A stretch of 64,000 nt of DNA, taken from NCBI GenBank assembly GCA_965217125.1, contig OZ244244.1, positions 620,001 through 684,000 on the forward strand, written 5' to 3'. Positions 16,308 through 24,156 of this stretch are shown here, one piece after another. The notes below the pieces were generated by a model that searched no databases, was not told the DNA's origin, and saw only the letters and a program-made list of their open reading frames with translations. How positions within the stretch are numbered: position 1 is the stretch's first letter; the number at the start of each line of letters is the position of its first letter. This DNA comes from JAAOIF01 sp965217125. Lineage in GTDB: Bacteria; Pseudomonadota; Gammaproteobacteria; PS1; Pseudothioglobaceae. The position numbers and the translations under genes were made by a program.

Positions 16308-17432
16308 ATGCAAACAATTAACATTCAAAACCTAAAAGCCAACGATATTATTCGTAAATGTGTGCATTGTGGGTTTTGTTTGGCTACTTGTCCGACTTAT
16401 CAGATTTTGGGCAATGAGTTGGATTCGCCGCGGGGGAGGATTTATTTGATTAAATCAGCGTTGGAAAATAATCATTTTTCACTCAAAAGCATCGCCCATT
16501 TAGACAGGTGTTTAACTTGCAGATCATGTGAAACCACCTGTCCATCAGGGGTGGAATATGGACAATTGGCAGATATTGGGCGAGAATTTATCGAACAAAA
16601 ACGCCCATTGTGGCAAAAATATTATCGCTATTTTGTGCGTAAATTTTTAACCACGCCAAAACTATTTAACCCGATTGGATTGATTGTTAGACACTCTAAA
16701 GCGCAAGGAAAATCAATTCAACCGAACGATAGTATAGGCAAAGTTTTGTTATTAACTGGCTGTGTGCAGCCAATTTTAGCGCCGAATATCAATCATAGCA
16801 TCAAAAATATTTTGGCAAAATTAGGCTACGGCGTGATAGAAACACCGCAAAAGCAATGTTGCGGCGCTATCGACCAGCACTTAAGCGCCACACAAGATGC
16901 TTTGAATAAAGTCAAAAGCAATATTGATGCTTGGTTGGCATTGGATGTTGAGCTTATTATTTCCAGTGCTAGTGGTTGCGGTTTGATGGTGAAAGATTAC
17001 CCGACTTTGTTTGATAAAAATGATGATTATTATCCAAAAGCACAGAAAATCGCCAGCAAAACCCAAGATATTGCGCAGTTTTTGGCTGATAAGGATTTGA
17101 GTCAATTAAATCTAAAAAAAGCCAATATCAACTATCACGAGCCTTGCACCTTGCAACACGGTCAGCAATTAGGCGGTTTAGTTGAATCGATTTTAAATAA
17201 TTTAGGCTACGCCACAGCCCCCATTACCGACTCCCACCTGTGCTGTGGTTCGGCAGGCACATATTCAATATTTCAACCTAAATTATCTAAGCAATTAAGA
17301 GCCAACAAACTCAAAAACTTGCAAAAAAGCAATCCGCAAATAATTGTAACCGCAAATATTGGCTGTTTAATGCACTTGCAAAAAAACACAAAAATACCAG
17401 TAAAACACTGGGTAGAATTATTGGATAATTAG
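16308..17432 (+). CDS. glcF: Glycolate oxidase iron-sulfur subunit GlcF
   Basis: GlcF carries electrons from GlcDE to the quinone pool. The 374-residue protein has two 4Fe-4S ferredoxin motifs (CVHCGFCLATCP at residues 18-29 and CLTCRSCETTCP near 66-77). It also has two cysteine-rich CCG domains (QCCGAIDQHL near 184 and HLCCGSAGTYS near 308). The start lies 4 bases after the stop of the inserted cassette and has no clear ribosome binding site. Expression may therefore now depend on read-through from the cassette. Its separation from glcE by 4.1 kb of unrelated genes is unusual. Confidence 0.93.
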   Translation: MQTINIQNLKANDIIRKCVHCGFCLATCPTYQILGNELDSPRGRIYLIKSALENNHFSLKSIAHLDRCLTCRSCETTCPSGVEYGQLADIGREFIEQKRPLWQKYYRYFVRKFLTTPKLFNPIGLIVRHSKAQGKSIQPNDSIGKVLLLTGCVQPILAPNINHSIKNILAKLGYGVIETPQKQCCGAIDQHLSATQDALNKVKSNIDAWLALDVELIISSASGCGLMVKDYPTLFDKNDDYYPKAQKIASKTQDIAQFLADKDLSQLNLKKANINYHEPCTLQHGQQLGGLVESILNNLGYATAPITDSHLCCGSAGTYSIFQPKLSKQLRANKLKNLQKSNPQIIVTANIGCLMHLQKNTKIPVKHWVELLDN

Positions 17433-17464
17433 ACTTTATCAAATTTAAACTTCTGTAAAAAATA

Positions 17465-18643
17465 ATGCAACACACAATTATAAAACTCCTGCAAGATAAT
17501 ATAAAACAAGGCATTCTGCATTTGTATTTACCTAATGGAGAAAAATATCAATTTGGCACCGATGGCATCGAAGCTCACTGGGTGATTAAAAACCACAACA
17601 CAATGACCCGAATTTTCAAAGATTGGGAATTTGAATTAGGTGAAACTTATATCGAAGGCGGCTGGGAAGTGAAAAACTGTAGTTTAAAGGATTTGCTGTG
17701 CGTGTTACGAATAAATTTTTCTGCCTATCGGGTTAATAAATTTATGCGCCCCTTTGTGAAAATTTTTCAAGAGTGGAATAAAATTAGTCGTAGCGCTACT
17801 AATGTTGCACATCATTATGATTTAGAAGAGGATTTTTTTCGACTTTTTCTTGATAAAAATATGCACTATTCATGTGCTTATTTTACCGATGAAACAAACT
17901 CATTGGAGCAAGCACAAAGCAATAAGTGTGAGCGCATTTGTAAGAAATTATTATTAAAAAATGGCCAGCGTATTTTAGATATAGGCTGTGGCTGGGGAAG
18001 TATGGCGTTTTATATTGCTGAGCATTTTGATGTTGAAATTACAGGCATTACCTTGTCTAAACAACAGTTAGCAATCGCCAAAAGATTGGCACAAGAAAAA
18101 GGCTTAAAAAACATTCGTTTTGAGCAACAAGACTACCGCCATGCCCAAGGTCAATATGATCGTATTGTTAGCATTGGTATGTTTGAGCATGTTGGCAAGC
18201 CAAATTATTCAACTTATTTTAAAAAAGTGCAAGCCTTGTTAGCGGATGACGGTGTGGCGTTAATCCATACCATTGGCTCGAGTTCTATCTCAACTGAAAC
18301 CAATCCTTGGATACGAAAACACATCTTCCCAGGCGGTAGTATTCCAGCATTATCAGAGGTGGCAAATGAGATAGAGCACACAAAATTAATACTCACAGAT
18401 ATTGAAGTATTGCGCCTACATTATGCACAAACATTAAATCATTGGCAACAACGATTTCAACGCCATCAGCAAGATATTTGTGCGGATAAAGGTGCGGCAT
18501 TCTACCGTATGTGGGATTTTTATCTAAATATCTGCGAAGTTACTTTTTTATATGCTAATTTGTCGGTTGTTTTTCAATTACAAATAGCCAAACAACACGG
18601 CATTGTTCCACAAACTCGGCAGTATTTAAGTGATTTTATATGA
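17465..18643 (+). CDS. cfa: Cyclopropane-fatty-acyl-phospholipid synthase
   Basis: This SAM-dependent enzyme adds a methylene bridge to unsaturated acyl chains of membrane phospholipids. The 392-residue protein has the N-terminal lipid-binding half (residues 1-115) and the methyltransferase half. The latter carries HHYDLEEDFFRLFLD, MHYSCAYF, the SAM motif LDIGCGWGSMAFY (about 171), RIVSIGMFEHVG, and the closing YLNICEVTFLYANLSVVFQL. Length and order match Cfa. It follows glcF by 32 bases and precedes rlmD by 18, so they may be co-transcribed. Confidence 0.93.
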   Translation: MQHTIIKLLQDNIKQGILHLYLPNGEKYQFGTDGIEAHWVIKNHNTMTRIFKDWEFELGETYIEGGWEVKNCSLKDLLCVLRINFSAYRVNKFMRPFVKIFQEWNKISRSATNVAHHYDLEEDFFRLFLDKNMHYSCAYFTDETNSLEQAQSNKCERICKKLLLKNGQRILDIGCGWGSMAFYIAEHFDVEITGITLSKQQLAIAKRLAQEKGLKNIRFEQQDYRHAQGQYDRIVSIGMFEHVGKPNYSTYFKKVQALLADDGVALIHTIGSSSISTETNPWIRKHIFPGGSIPALSEVANEIEHTKLILTDIEVLRLHYAQTLNHWQQRFQRHQQDICADKGAAFYRMWDFYLNICEVTFLYANLSVVFQLQIAKQHGIVPQTRQYLSDFI

Positions 18644-18661
18644 ACCCAGTTCATATAAAAA

Positions 18662-19993
18662 ATGAGCAAAAGACGCAAATCAAAGCCAAAAAGCTATGAA
18701 TTAGTGATTGAATCTTTGTCGCATGAAGGGCGGGGGATTGCGCATTTTGAAGGCAAGGTTATTTTTGTCAGTGGGGCCTTGCCGGGGGAGAAGGTGATTG
18801 CTAATCGCAGTTTTTCTCGTGCTAAGTTTGAAGAGGCGGAGGTGCAAGAAGTGCTGCTTTCAGCGAGCAATCGCATCACTCCAAAATGTGCGGTATTTGG
18901 TATTTGTGGCGGTTGCTCGTTGCAGTATTTGTCTAACGATGATCAAATTAAAATCAAACAGCAATGGCTGCAAGATGCGTTTTTACAGCAAGCAAAAATT
19001 GAGCCAAAAATATGGTTAAAACCCTTGCAAGCAGCAAGCTGGGGTTATCGCCATAAGGCACGGCTTGGGGTGCGTTTTGTTGCTAAAAAAGAAAAAGTAT
19101 TGGTGGGTTTTAGAGAAAAAAAATCAAGTTTTATTACTGATATGAGCCGTTGTGAAGTGTTGCATCCATCCATCGGCGAACGGCTTGAGGAATTGGCAAA
19201 TTGCATTGAGCGTTTGAGTATTAAATCTCAGCTGCCACAGATTGAGGTGGCTGCTGCCGAGCAGGAAACAGTATTAATTTTGCGACATTTACAGCCGTTT
19301 ACAGCCAAAGACCAGCAAATATTATCCGATTGTGCCAATGATTTAGGCATAACTTTTTACACCCAAAGTGGCGGCTTAGAAACCGTGCAAGCTTTGGAAA
19401 AACCAGCGCTGCTGACTTATTCACACCCCAAACATAATATCAATATGGCATTTTTGCCGACTGATTTCACTCAGGTAAATTTTGTGCTAAATCAGCAAAT
19501 GGTGAATTTAGCACTTGAATTATTAGCCTTAGATACTAATGATATGGTGATTGATTTATTTTGCGGTTTGGGTAATTTTACTTTGCCGATTGCCAGATAT
19601 GCCAAGTGCGTGGTGGGTATTGAGGGCGATTCTGGCTTGATTGAGCGTGCCAAAAGCAATGCGCAGAAAAACAGCATTAATAATGCGGATTTTTACAAGG
19701 CAGATTTATTTAAAAAAGTCGATGGCTTTGAATGGTTTCGAGGCAAAAAATACAACAAAGCCTTAATCGACCCAGCCAGAAGCGGCGCAATAGAAATAGT
19801 AGAACAGTTGCCAAAATTAGGGGTTGGGCGCTTGGTGTATGTTTCGTGCAATCCTGCAACTTTGGCGCGCGATACTGCTAAATTAGTCAAATTGGGTTAT
19901 AGCTTGGAAAGTTCAGCAATGGTAGATATGTTTCCGCAAACCGCCCATGTGGAATCCATCACTTTATTTATAAAAAACTCCACTAAAAATTAA
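18662..19993 (+). CDS. rlmD: 23S rRNA (uracil-1939-C5)-methyltransferase
   Basis: RlmD (RumA) methylates U1939 of 23S rRNA. The 443-residue protein starts with a TRAM domain (LVIESLSHEGRGIAHFEGKV). It has the iron-sulfur cysteines in CAVFGICGGCSLQY (about 78-91) plus a later cysteine in DMSRCEVL. The SAM region IDLFCGLGNFTLPIA, the DPARSGA motif and the catalytic loop YVSCNPATLARD (nucleophile Cys) follow. The cluster cysteines separate it from RlmC and TrmA. Its 3' end overlaps the convergent outer-membrane gene by 11 bases. Confidence 0.94.
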   Translation: MSKRRKSKPKSYELVIESLSHEGRGIAHFEGKVIFVSGALPGEKVIANRSFSRAKFEEAEVQEVLLSASNRITPKCAVFGICGGCSLQYLSNDDQIKIKQQWLQDAFLQQAKIEPKIWLKPLQAASWGYRHKARLGVRFVAKKEKVLVGFREKKSSFITDMSRCEVLHPSIGERLEELANCIERLSIKSQLPQIEVAAAEQETVLILRHLQPFTAKDQQILSDCANDLGITFYTQSGGLETVQALEKPALLTYSHPKHNINMAFLPTDFTQVNFVLNQQMVNLALELLALDTNDMVIDLFCGLGNFTLPIARYAKCVVGIEGDSGLIERAKSNAQKNSINNADFYKADLFKKVDGFEWFRGKKYNKALIDPARSGAIEIVEQLPKLGVGRLVYVSCNPATLARDTAKLVKLGYSLESSAMVDMFPQTAHVESITLFIKNSTKN

Positions 19994-20696
19994 AGCGAAC
20001 GCCGATACTCAAGCCATTGCTTTGAAAATCACTGTTAAAATTTAGTGCTGGATTTATACTGCCTTGAAATTTAGGCTGATTAGCAGCTAAATAATGATAT
20101 CCAATATCCAATATATAATCGTCTATTTTTTGACTAAGACCAAACCCCAAAGTATAAGCCGATACTGTATCTTTATCATTAACTAATGCAGCGCCATTAG
20201 CCTGTAAATTTGCTGTTAATTTAATCTGCGCCAGACCTAAACCAGCACTAAGATAGGGAGTCCAATTTGATAATTTAACATCGCTTAAATCATAATGGAT
20301 TGCAAATAATATAGTATTTGCTGAAAAATCGCCATAAATATCAAGTGAGCTCCCAGCAGCAACGCCTAAAATACCGGGCTGTATAACCTTTAACGAATTA
20401 TCTAACTGGTATTTTGTTCGAGATAATTGCACATCAAAACGCAGATCAGGTGTTTTATAATAACCCAAACTAAGCTGCCCACCAAAATCAGCCCCATTAC
20501 TACTGCTGACCACATCTAAGACCCCATCCTGACCTTGTGCCGCCCTTGTGTGGTGAGAATCGTTAAGATGGCTGGCTGTTAGTGCAACTTTGCTATAAAA
20601 ATTATGCGTGTTTGCTAATGATAAATCGGCATATATTAGGCAAATAAACCACAATAAATAAAATTTCCAGTAACGGTGTTTTTGAGTTTGTTTCAT
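19983..20696 (-). CDS. Outer-membrane beta-barrel protein (OmpA/OmpX-like barrel)
   Basis: The 237-residue protein has a signal peptide (about residues 1-28, ending SLA) followed by alternating hydrophobic and polar strands. Examples are FGGQLSLGYY, LRFDVQLSRTKYQL, WTPYLSAGLGLAQIKL, AYTLGFGLSQKI and YILDIGYHYLA. It ends in a C-terminal phenylalanine (GVRFNF), the outer-membrane assembly signal. These features fit the small eight-stranded barrel superfamily. No specific ligand or function is recognised. It is transcribed alone and divergently from the ligase gene. Confidence 0.75.
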   Translation of the reverse strand: MKQTQKHRYWKFYLLWFICLIYADLSLANTHNFYSKVALTASHLNDSHHTRAAQGQDGVLDVVSSSNGADFGGQLSLGYYKTPDLRFDVQLSRTKYQLDNSLKVIQPGILGVAAGSSLDIYGDFSANTILFAIHYDLSDVKLSNWTPYLSAGLGLAQIKLTANLQANGAALVNDKDTVSAYTLGFGLSQKIDDYILDIGYHYLAANQPKFQGSINPALNFNSDFQSNGLSIGVRFNF

Positions 20697-20790
20697 TTTA
20701 AAATAGTTAAAAATAAAAATCGTAATTGTAGCATAAATTGGTTAATAATCAGTTAAAATTTAATAAAATTTGACAATCTCATTAAAAAAA

Positions 20791-21609
20791 ATGATTAAAA
20801 CATTTGCACTATTTTTTATATTTTCATCACTGGTTTTTGCCGCTAAACCAGATTTATTTTTACTTAAAACTTATGACAAAAGCCAAGATGTCATCGGCTG
20901 GGTAATGAGTGAAAAATTTGATGGCATTCGTGGATTTTGGAACGGCAAACAACTACTTAGCCGAGGTGGAAAAACCCTCAATCCGCCCAAATGGTTCATT
21001 AAAAATTACCCGCCTTTTGCCATTGACGGTGAGCTGTGGACTAATCATGGTGATTTTGAAAATATCAGCTCCATCGTCCGTCAAAAAACCCCTGACAAAC
21101 GCTGGCAAAACATCAGCCATCAAATCTTTGAAGTACCCAATCAACAGGGCGGTTTATTGGCCAGATTAGCCATCTTAAAAAGCTATTTAGCACAGCACAA
21201 AAACACCCCAATCCGCATAATCAAACAAAGCACCATCAAACAAAAAGGCGAGCTAAAAACCTACTTAGACCAAGTCATCAAACAAGGCGGCGAGGGCGTA
21301 GTAGTGCGTAATCCAGCCACCCCATATCAAACTGGCAGATTGTCCTCCGCCCTAAAAGTCAAACCCTATTTTGACACTGAATGCAAAATAGTCAAAATCC
21401 TCTCAGGCAAAGGCAAATACCTTAATAAAATGGGCTCAATACTGTGCCAAACCAAAGCAGGAAAACAAGTCAAAATCGGCTCAGGCTTCACCGATATTGA
21501 ACGCCAAAACCCACCCAAAATAGGCACTGAAATTACCTTTAAATATTACGGATTTACCAAAAATGGCAAGTTTCGCTTTCCAGTGTTTTTGCGGGTAAAA
21601 CAACAATAA
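20791..21609 (+). CDS. ligE: Exported ATP-dependent DNA ligase, LigE type
   Basis: This short ligase seals nicks with an AMP-lysine intermediate. The ATG at 20791 gives 272 residues and a clean signal peptide (IKTFALFFIFSSLVFA). A TTG seven codons upstream would spoil it. The nucleophile motif is EKFDGIRGFW (Lys42). Other motifs are SRGGKTLNPP, FAIDGELW, GGEGVVVRNP and ALKVKPYFDTECKI. An OB fold follows (GSGFTDIERQNPPKIG). The minimal two-domain form with a leader is the periplasmic Lig E seen in Neisseria and Haemophilus, where a role with incoming or extracellular DNA is proposed. Its 3' end is partly duplicated downstream. Confidence 0.85.
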   Translation: MIKTFALFFIFSSLVFAAKPDLFLLKTYDKSQDVIGWVMSEKFDGIRGFWNGKQLLSRGGKTLNPPKWFIKNYPPFAIDGELWTNHGDFENISSIVRQKTPDKRWQNISHQIFEVPNQQGGLLARLAILKSYLAQHKNTPIRIIKQSTIKQKGELKTYLDQVIKQGGEGVVVRNPATPYQTGRLSSALKVKPYFDTECKIVKILSGKGKYLNKMGSILCQTKAGKQVKIGSGFTDIERQNPPKIGTEITFKYYGFTKNGKFRFPVFLRVKQQ

Positions 21610-21651
21610 AATAAGTATAATATAGACTATTTTTATAAATAAGGTTATTAA

Positions 21652-21900
21652 ATGTTAGAAGTCAGTGTGTCAGAAGCACAAAAGCAATTTAGCAAAGTAA
21701 TTAAATTCCCAACAGTGATTATTGATAAAAAAAAATCATCTAAAAAAGCAGTTATTTTGCCTTATGATATTTACAGCGAATTGTTGAATAAATCCATTAC
21801 TAAAGCCTCATTAACAACAGGAGGTTTTGCTGATTTTGTCGGTGTTTTGGACAAGGATTTTAAGACTAATGATAAAAAATACCACCAAATCATCAAATGA
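21652..21900 (+). CDS. Phd-like antitoxin
   Basis: The 82-residue protein begins MLEVSVSEAQKQFSKVIKFP, the Phd/YefM-type dimer region. VIDKKKSSKKAVILPYDIYSEL follows in the place of the usual KhGkpvAvLvp segment. The acidic C-terminal part should wrap the toxin. It overlaps a PIN toxin gene by 4 bases. The module sits 42 bases after ligE and has a TATAAT-like box near 21620, so it probably has its own promoter. Confidence 0.75.
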   Translation: MLEVSVSEAQKQFSKVIKFPTVIIDKKKSSKKAVILPYDIYSELLNKSITKASLTTGGFADFVGVLDKDFKTNDKKYHQIIK

Positions 21901-22292
21901 ATATTTTTATTGACACTAATATATTTTTAGATGTCGCCTTACAGAGAAAAAATTTTAAAAATTCATTGTTTGTCTTAAACTCAGTCAAAAAAGGATTGTT
22001 TTCTGGTTTTATCTTGGATATTACTTTACTCAATATTGCCTATATCGCTAAAAAACAGACGCATAGTATCAACACATTTATTAGCGAAATCAATCAAACA
22101 TTTAATGTAGTTTGTGCTAATAACCAAACTTTTACTCAGGCACTCGCCTTAAAACACAACGATTTAGAGGATGCTGTTCAATATATTTGCGCCAAGCAAA
22201 ATGACTGTAAAGTGATTGTAACCAATGACAAAACTTTTTACTCAGACAATATTAAAACTTTAAGTGCTAAGGCTTTTAAAAAGCACACATAA
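21897..22292 (+). CDS. PIN-domain toxin (VapC-like)
   Basis: The 131-residue protein has the PIN-domain acidic residues in order: MNIFIDTNIFLDVALQR (Asp6), a central glutamate-bearing helix, HNDLEDAVQYICAK (second and third acids) and IVTNDKTFY. PIN toxins cut tRNA or rRNA. The antitoxin gene precedes it with an ATGA overlap. The form with LEDAVQ resembles chromosomal PIN toxins paired with Phd-type antitoxins. All catalytic acids seem present, so it is likely functional. Confidence 0.82.
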   Translation: MNIFIDTNIFLDVALQRKNFKNSLFVLNSVKKGLFSGFILDITLLNIAYIAKKQTHSINTFISEINQTFNVVCANNQTFTQALALKHNDLEDAVQYICAKQNDCKVIVTNDKTFYSDNIKTLSAKAFKKHT

Positions 22293-22309
22293 GAAAATAA
22301 TTAAAGTAA

Positions 22310-22361
22310 TGCAAGTTTTTGGTTTTTTGGTGTTTTTGCGGGTAAAACGACAATAAAATAA
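22310..22361 (+). repeat. Duplicated 3' end of ligE
   Basis: The last 33 bases of this stretch (GTGTTTTTGCGGGTAAAAC, then one mismatch and ACAATAAAATAA) copy the end of the ligase gene and its stop at about 21582-21614. The rest is degenerate. It follows the first toxin-antitoxin module, as if the module had been inserted in the ligE terminus. Confidence 0.8.
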
Positions 22362-22418
22362 CCCACAAGCATGGGTTTAGTGTTAAAACAGTGTATTTAC
22401 CAATTAAGGATGTAAAAA

Positions 22419-22613
22419 ATGACACAAAATTTACTTGATGAAGCCGTTAAATCTCCACCAAATGAACGCGTGAGATTAGCAGAATTATTATTAGAAAGCA
22501 TTGATTATACTAATGATGAAATTACTCAATCTTGGTTGCTTGAAGTTAAAAATCGCATGCAATCTGTCAAAAATGGTCAAACACAATTATTAAATTTTAA
22601 TGATGTATGCTAA
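22419..22613 (+). CDS. Addiction-module antitoxin (short RelB-type)
   Basis: This 64-residue protein matches the short addiction-module component family. NLLDEAVKSPPNERVRLAEL starts it, then LLLESIDYTNDEITQSWLLE, with a polar tail. Its normal partner is a RelE/ParE-type RNase or gyrase toxin. The toxin gene overlaps the last 11 bases in another frame but has lost its N-terminal half. The antitoxin itself appears intact. Confidence 0.8.
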   Translation: MTQNLLDEAVKSPPNERVRLAELLLESIDYTNDEITQSWLLEVKNRMQSVKNGQTQLLNFNDVC

Positions 22614-22746
22614 CGGTATTTACAAAGCCTATATTCCTAAATTTCCTTATAAATTACTCTATTCTTTTAATGAAGAGTTAATAACGATTTGGGCATTAAC
22701 CCATTTACACAGAAAGCCAAATTATTGGCAAGAGCGTATTTTATAA
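22603..22746 (+). pseudogene. RelE/ParE toxin, C-terminal fragment
   Basis: The 47-codon reading contains the C-terminal strand region of RelE/ParE toxins (KFPYKLLYSF, then ITIWALTHLHRKPNYWQERI, with the terminal Trp-Gln-Glu-Arg-Ile). Complete toxins are about 95 residues. The start of the gene has been deleted at the junction with the antitoxin. Residual activity is unlikely. Confidence 0.75.
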
Positions 22747-22840
22747 CCCAAAAAATAGAACACAAACTCAATTCAATAAATCAAAAAATCCCGACACTTT
22801 AGGCTATGCTGATAAGTTATTTTCTATAAAATTGCTATAA

Positions 22841-22871
22841 GTTTATGTTTCCGGTGTTTTTAATAATAAAA
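22841..22871 (+). repeat. Degenerate second copy of the ligE end
   Basis: GTTTATGTTTCCGGTGTTTT followed by TAATAATAAAA resembles the ligE terminus (TTTCCAGTGTTTTT, then AATAAAATAA) with an internal gap. It stands after the second toxin-antitoxin remnant, as the better copy stands after the first. The similarity is short and the call tentative. Confidence 0.35.
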
Positions 22872-22876
22872 AAAAT

Positions 22877-24142
22877 ATGAATAACCAAAAACCACATATC
22901 GTAAAATTTTCAGGCGGCAGATCATCTGGCATGATGTTGATGGAGATGCTAGAAAATAACCAACTTATCGCAAAAAGAGGTGATGTAATTATTTTTAATA
23001 ACACCTCAGCAGAGCATTCTGCTACTTATGAATTTACACGGAAAATTCAAAAAATAGCAGAGAAAGAATATAATATTCCGTTCTTTTGGATTGAATATCA
23101 AACTTATGAAGATTCAAGCGGCACTTATCGCTGGTCAAGAAAACCTACTTATAAGTTAGTCAATAATCAGCCTTTTAGTGAGCAAAATAAAAACGGTTAT
23201 CGCTATAAAGGTGAAGTATTTGAAGAAATGATTTCATTGGGTGGTTTTTTACCAAGTATGGTATCAAGAGTTTGCACTTTATCAATGAAAATTTTTGTTA
23301 CCAATAATTTTTTATCGGATTGGTTTGCACAAAAACAAGGGATTGAGCGGCTTGGTCATTATGGAAAAAAGCCTAGAATGTCTGAAAATGATATTATCAA
23401 AACTCACAAAAAAAATGGTGGTGGTGTGCCTAAAAATATTCTATTATCAAAAAAAGAATTTGTTAAAAATGCTATCTTTGTTAGAGAGGCACAAAATTGG
23501 CAAGATTGGACAGAGGCAGATATTGTTATTGATAATGATATTTTAAGGGATAGTGTTTTAGGCAATAAGGCGCAATTATATGGGGATGTTGCAGTTGATT
23601 ATGTTTCAGTATTAGGTATTAGAATTGATGAACAAAGGCGAATAGTTAAAATTGAAAATAGAATTGATGAAGCTCAAGAAAATCAAGGAAAATCATTATT
23701 TAATCAGCCACACGGCGAAATTATTTTAGCGCCACTTATTGAAGATGATATTACTCAGGAGCAAGTTATAGATTTTTGGAATGAGCAAGATTTTAATTTA
23801 GAATTACCTGATAACGGTTTGTTTTCTAATTGCTTGTATTGTCCTTTAAAAAGTAAAGGGAAATTATTACAAATCGCCATAGAGCAGTTAGATGAAACCC
23901 CTGATGAATTAACACCTGAAAACATAGATTGGTGGATTAGAATAGAGAAAAAATATAGCCGTGATTTAATAGCAGAAGATAGAGAAATAACTTCAGATAA
24001 AAATCCTAAGTATGTTGGTTTTTTTGGACCAACAAAAAAACTAATTTTTGAAGGTATTAAAGAGCAAGCTGAAAATGGCGTAACAGTTGATAAAGAAATG
24101 TTAGAATTAGAAAGTGCTATTCCATGTAATTGCACGGATTAA
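22877..24142 (+). CDS. PP-loop ATPase, PAPS-reductase-like (first gene of defence operon)
   Basis: The 421-residue protein has the PP-loop FSGGRSSGMM (residues 11-20) of the PAPS reductase/DndC/BrxP superfamily. These enzymes activate a substrate with ATP for sulfur transfer or reduction. Cys133 (RVCTLSMK), Cys319 and Cys322 (NCLYCPLKSKGK) and a terminal PCNCTD could hold an iron-sulfur cluster. Its large insertions (140-230, 260-310) are not those of a metabolic CysH, and no sulfate assimilation genes are near. It starts a tight five-gene operon that ends with a DUF262-HNH nuclease. This recalls DndC/SspD phosphorothioation enzymes, but no cysteine desulfurase is present. Function inferred. 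Confidence 0.7.
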   Translation: MNNQKPHIVKFSGGRSSGMMLMEMLENNQLIAKRGDVIIFNNTSAEHSATYEFTRKIQKIAEKEYNIPFFWIEYQTYEDSSGTYRWSRKPTYKLVNNQPFSEQNKNGYRYKGEVFEEMISLGGFLPSMVSRVCTLSMKIFVTNNFLSDWFAQKQGIERLGHYGKKPRMSENDIIKTHKKNGGGVPKNILLSKKEFVKNAIFVREAQNWQDWTEADIVIDNDILRDSVLGNKAQLYGDVAVDYVSVLGIRIDEQRRIVKIENRIDEAQENQGKSLFNQPHGEIILAPLIEDDITQEQVIDFWNEQDFNLELPDNGLFSNCLYCPLKSKGKLLQIAIEQLDETPDELTPENIDWWIRIEKKYSRDLIAEDREITSDKNPKYVGFFGPTKKLIFEGIKEQAENGVTVDKEMLELESAIPCNCTD

Positions 24143-24156
24143 AAGGGAGTAAAAAA

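Noticed and set aside
22877..24142. Assimilatory PAPS reductase (CysH)
   Set aside because: Much longer than CysH, with different cysteine motifs, no sulfate-assimilation neighbours, and an operon with nuclease and ATPase genes.
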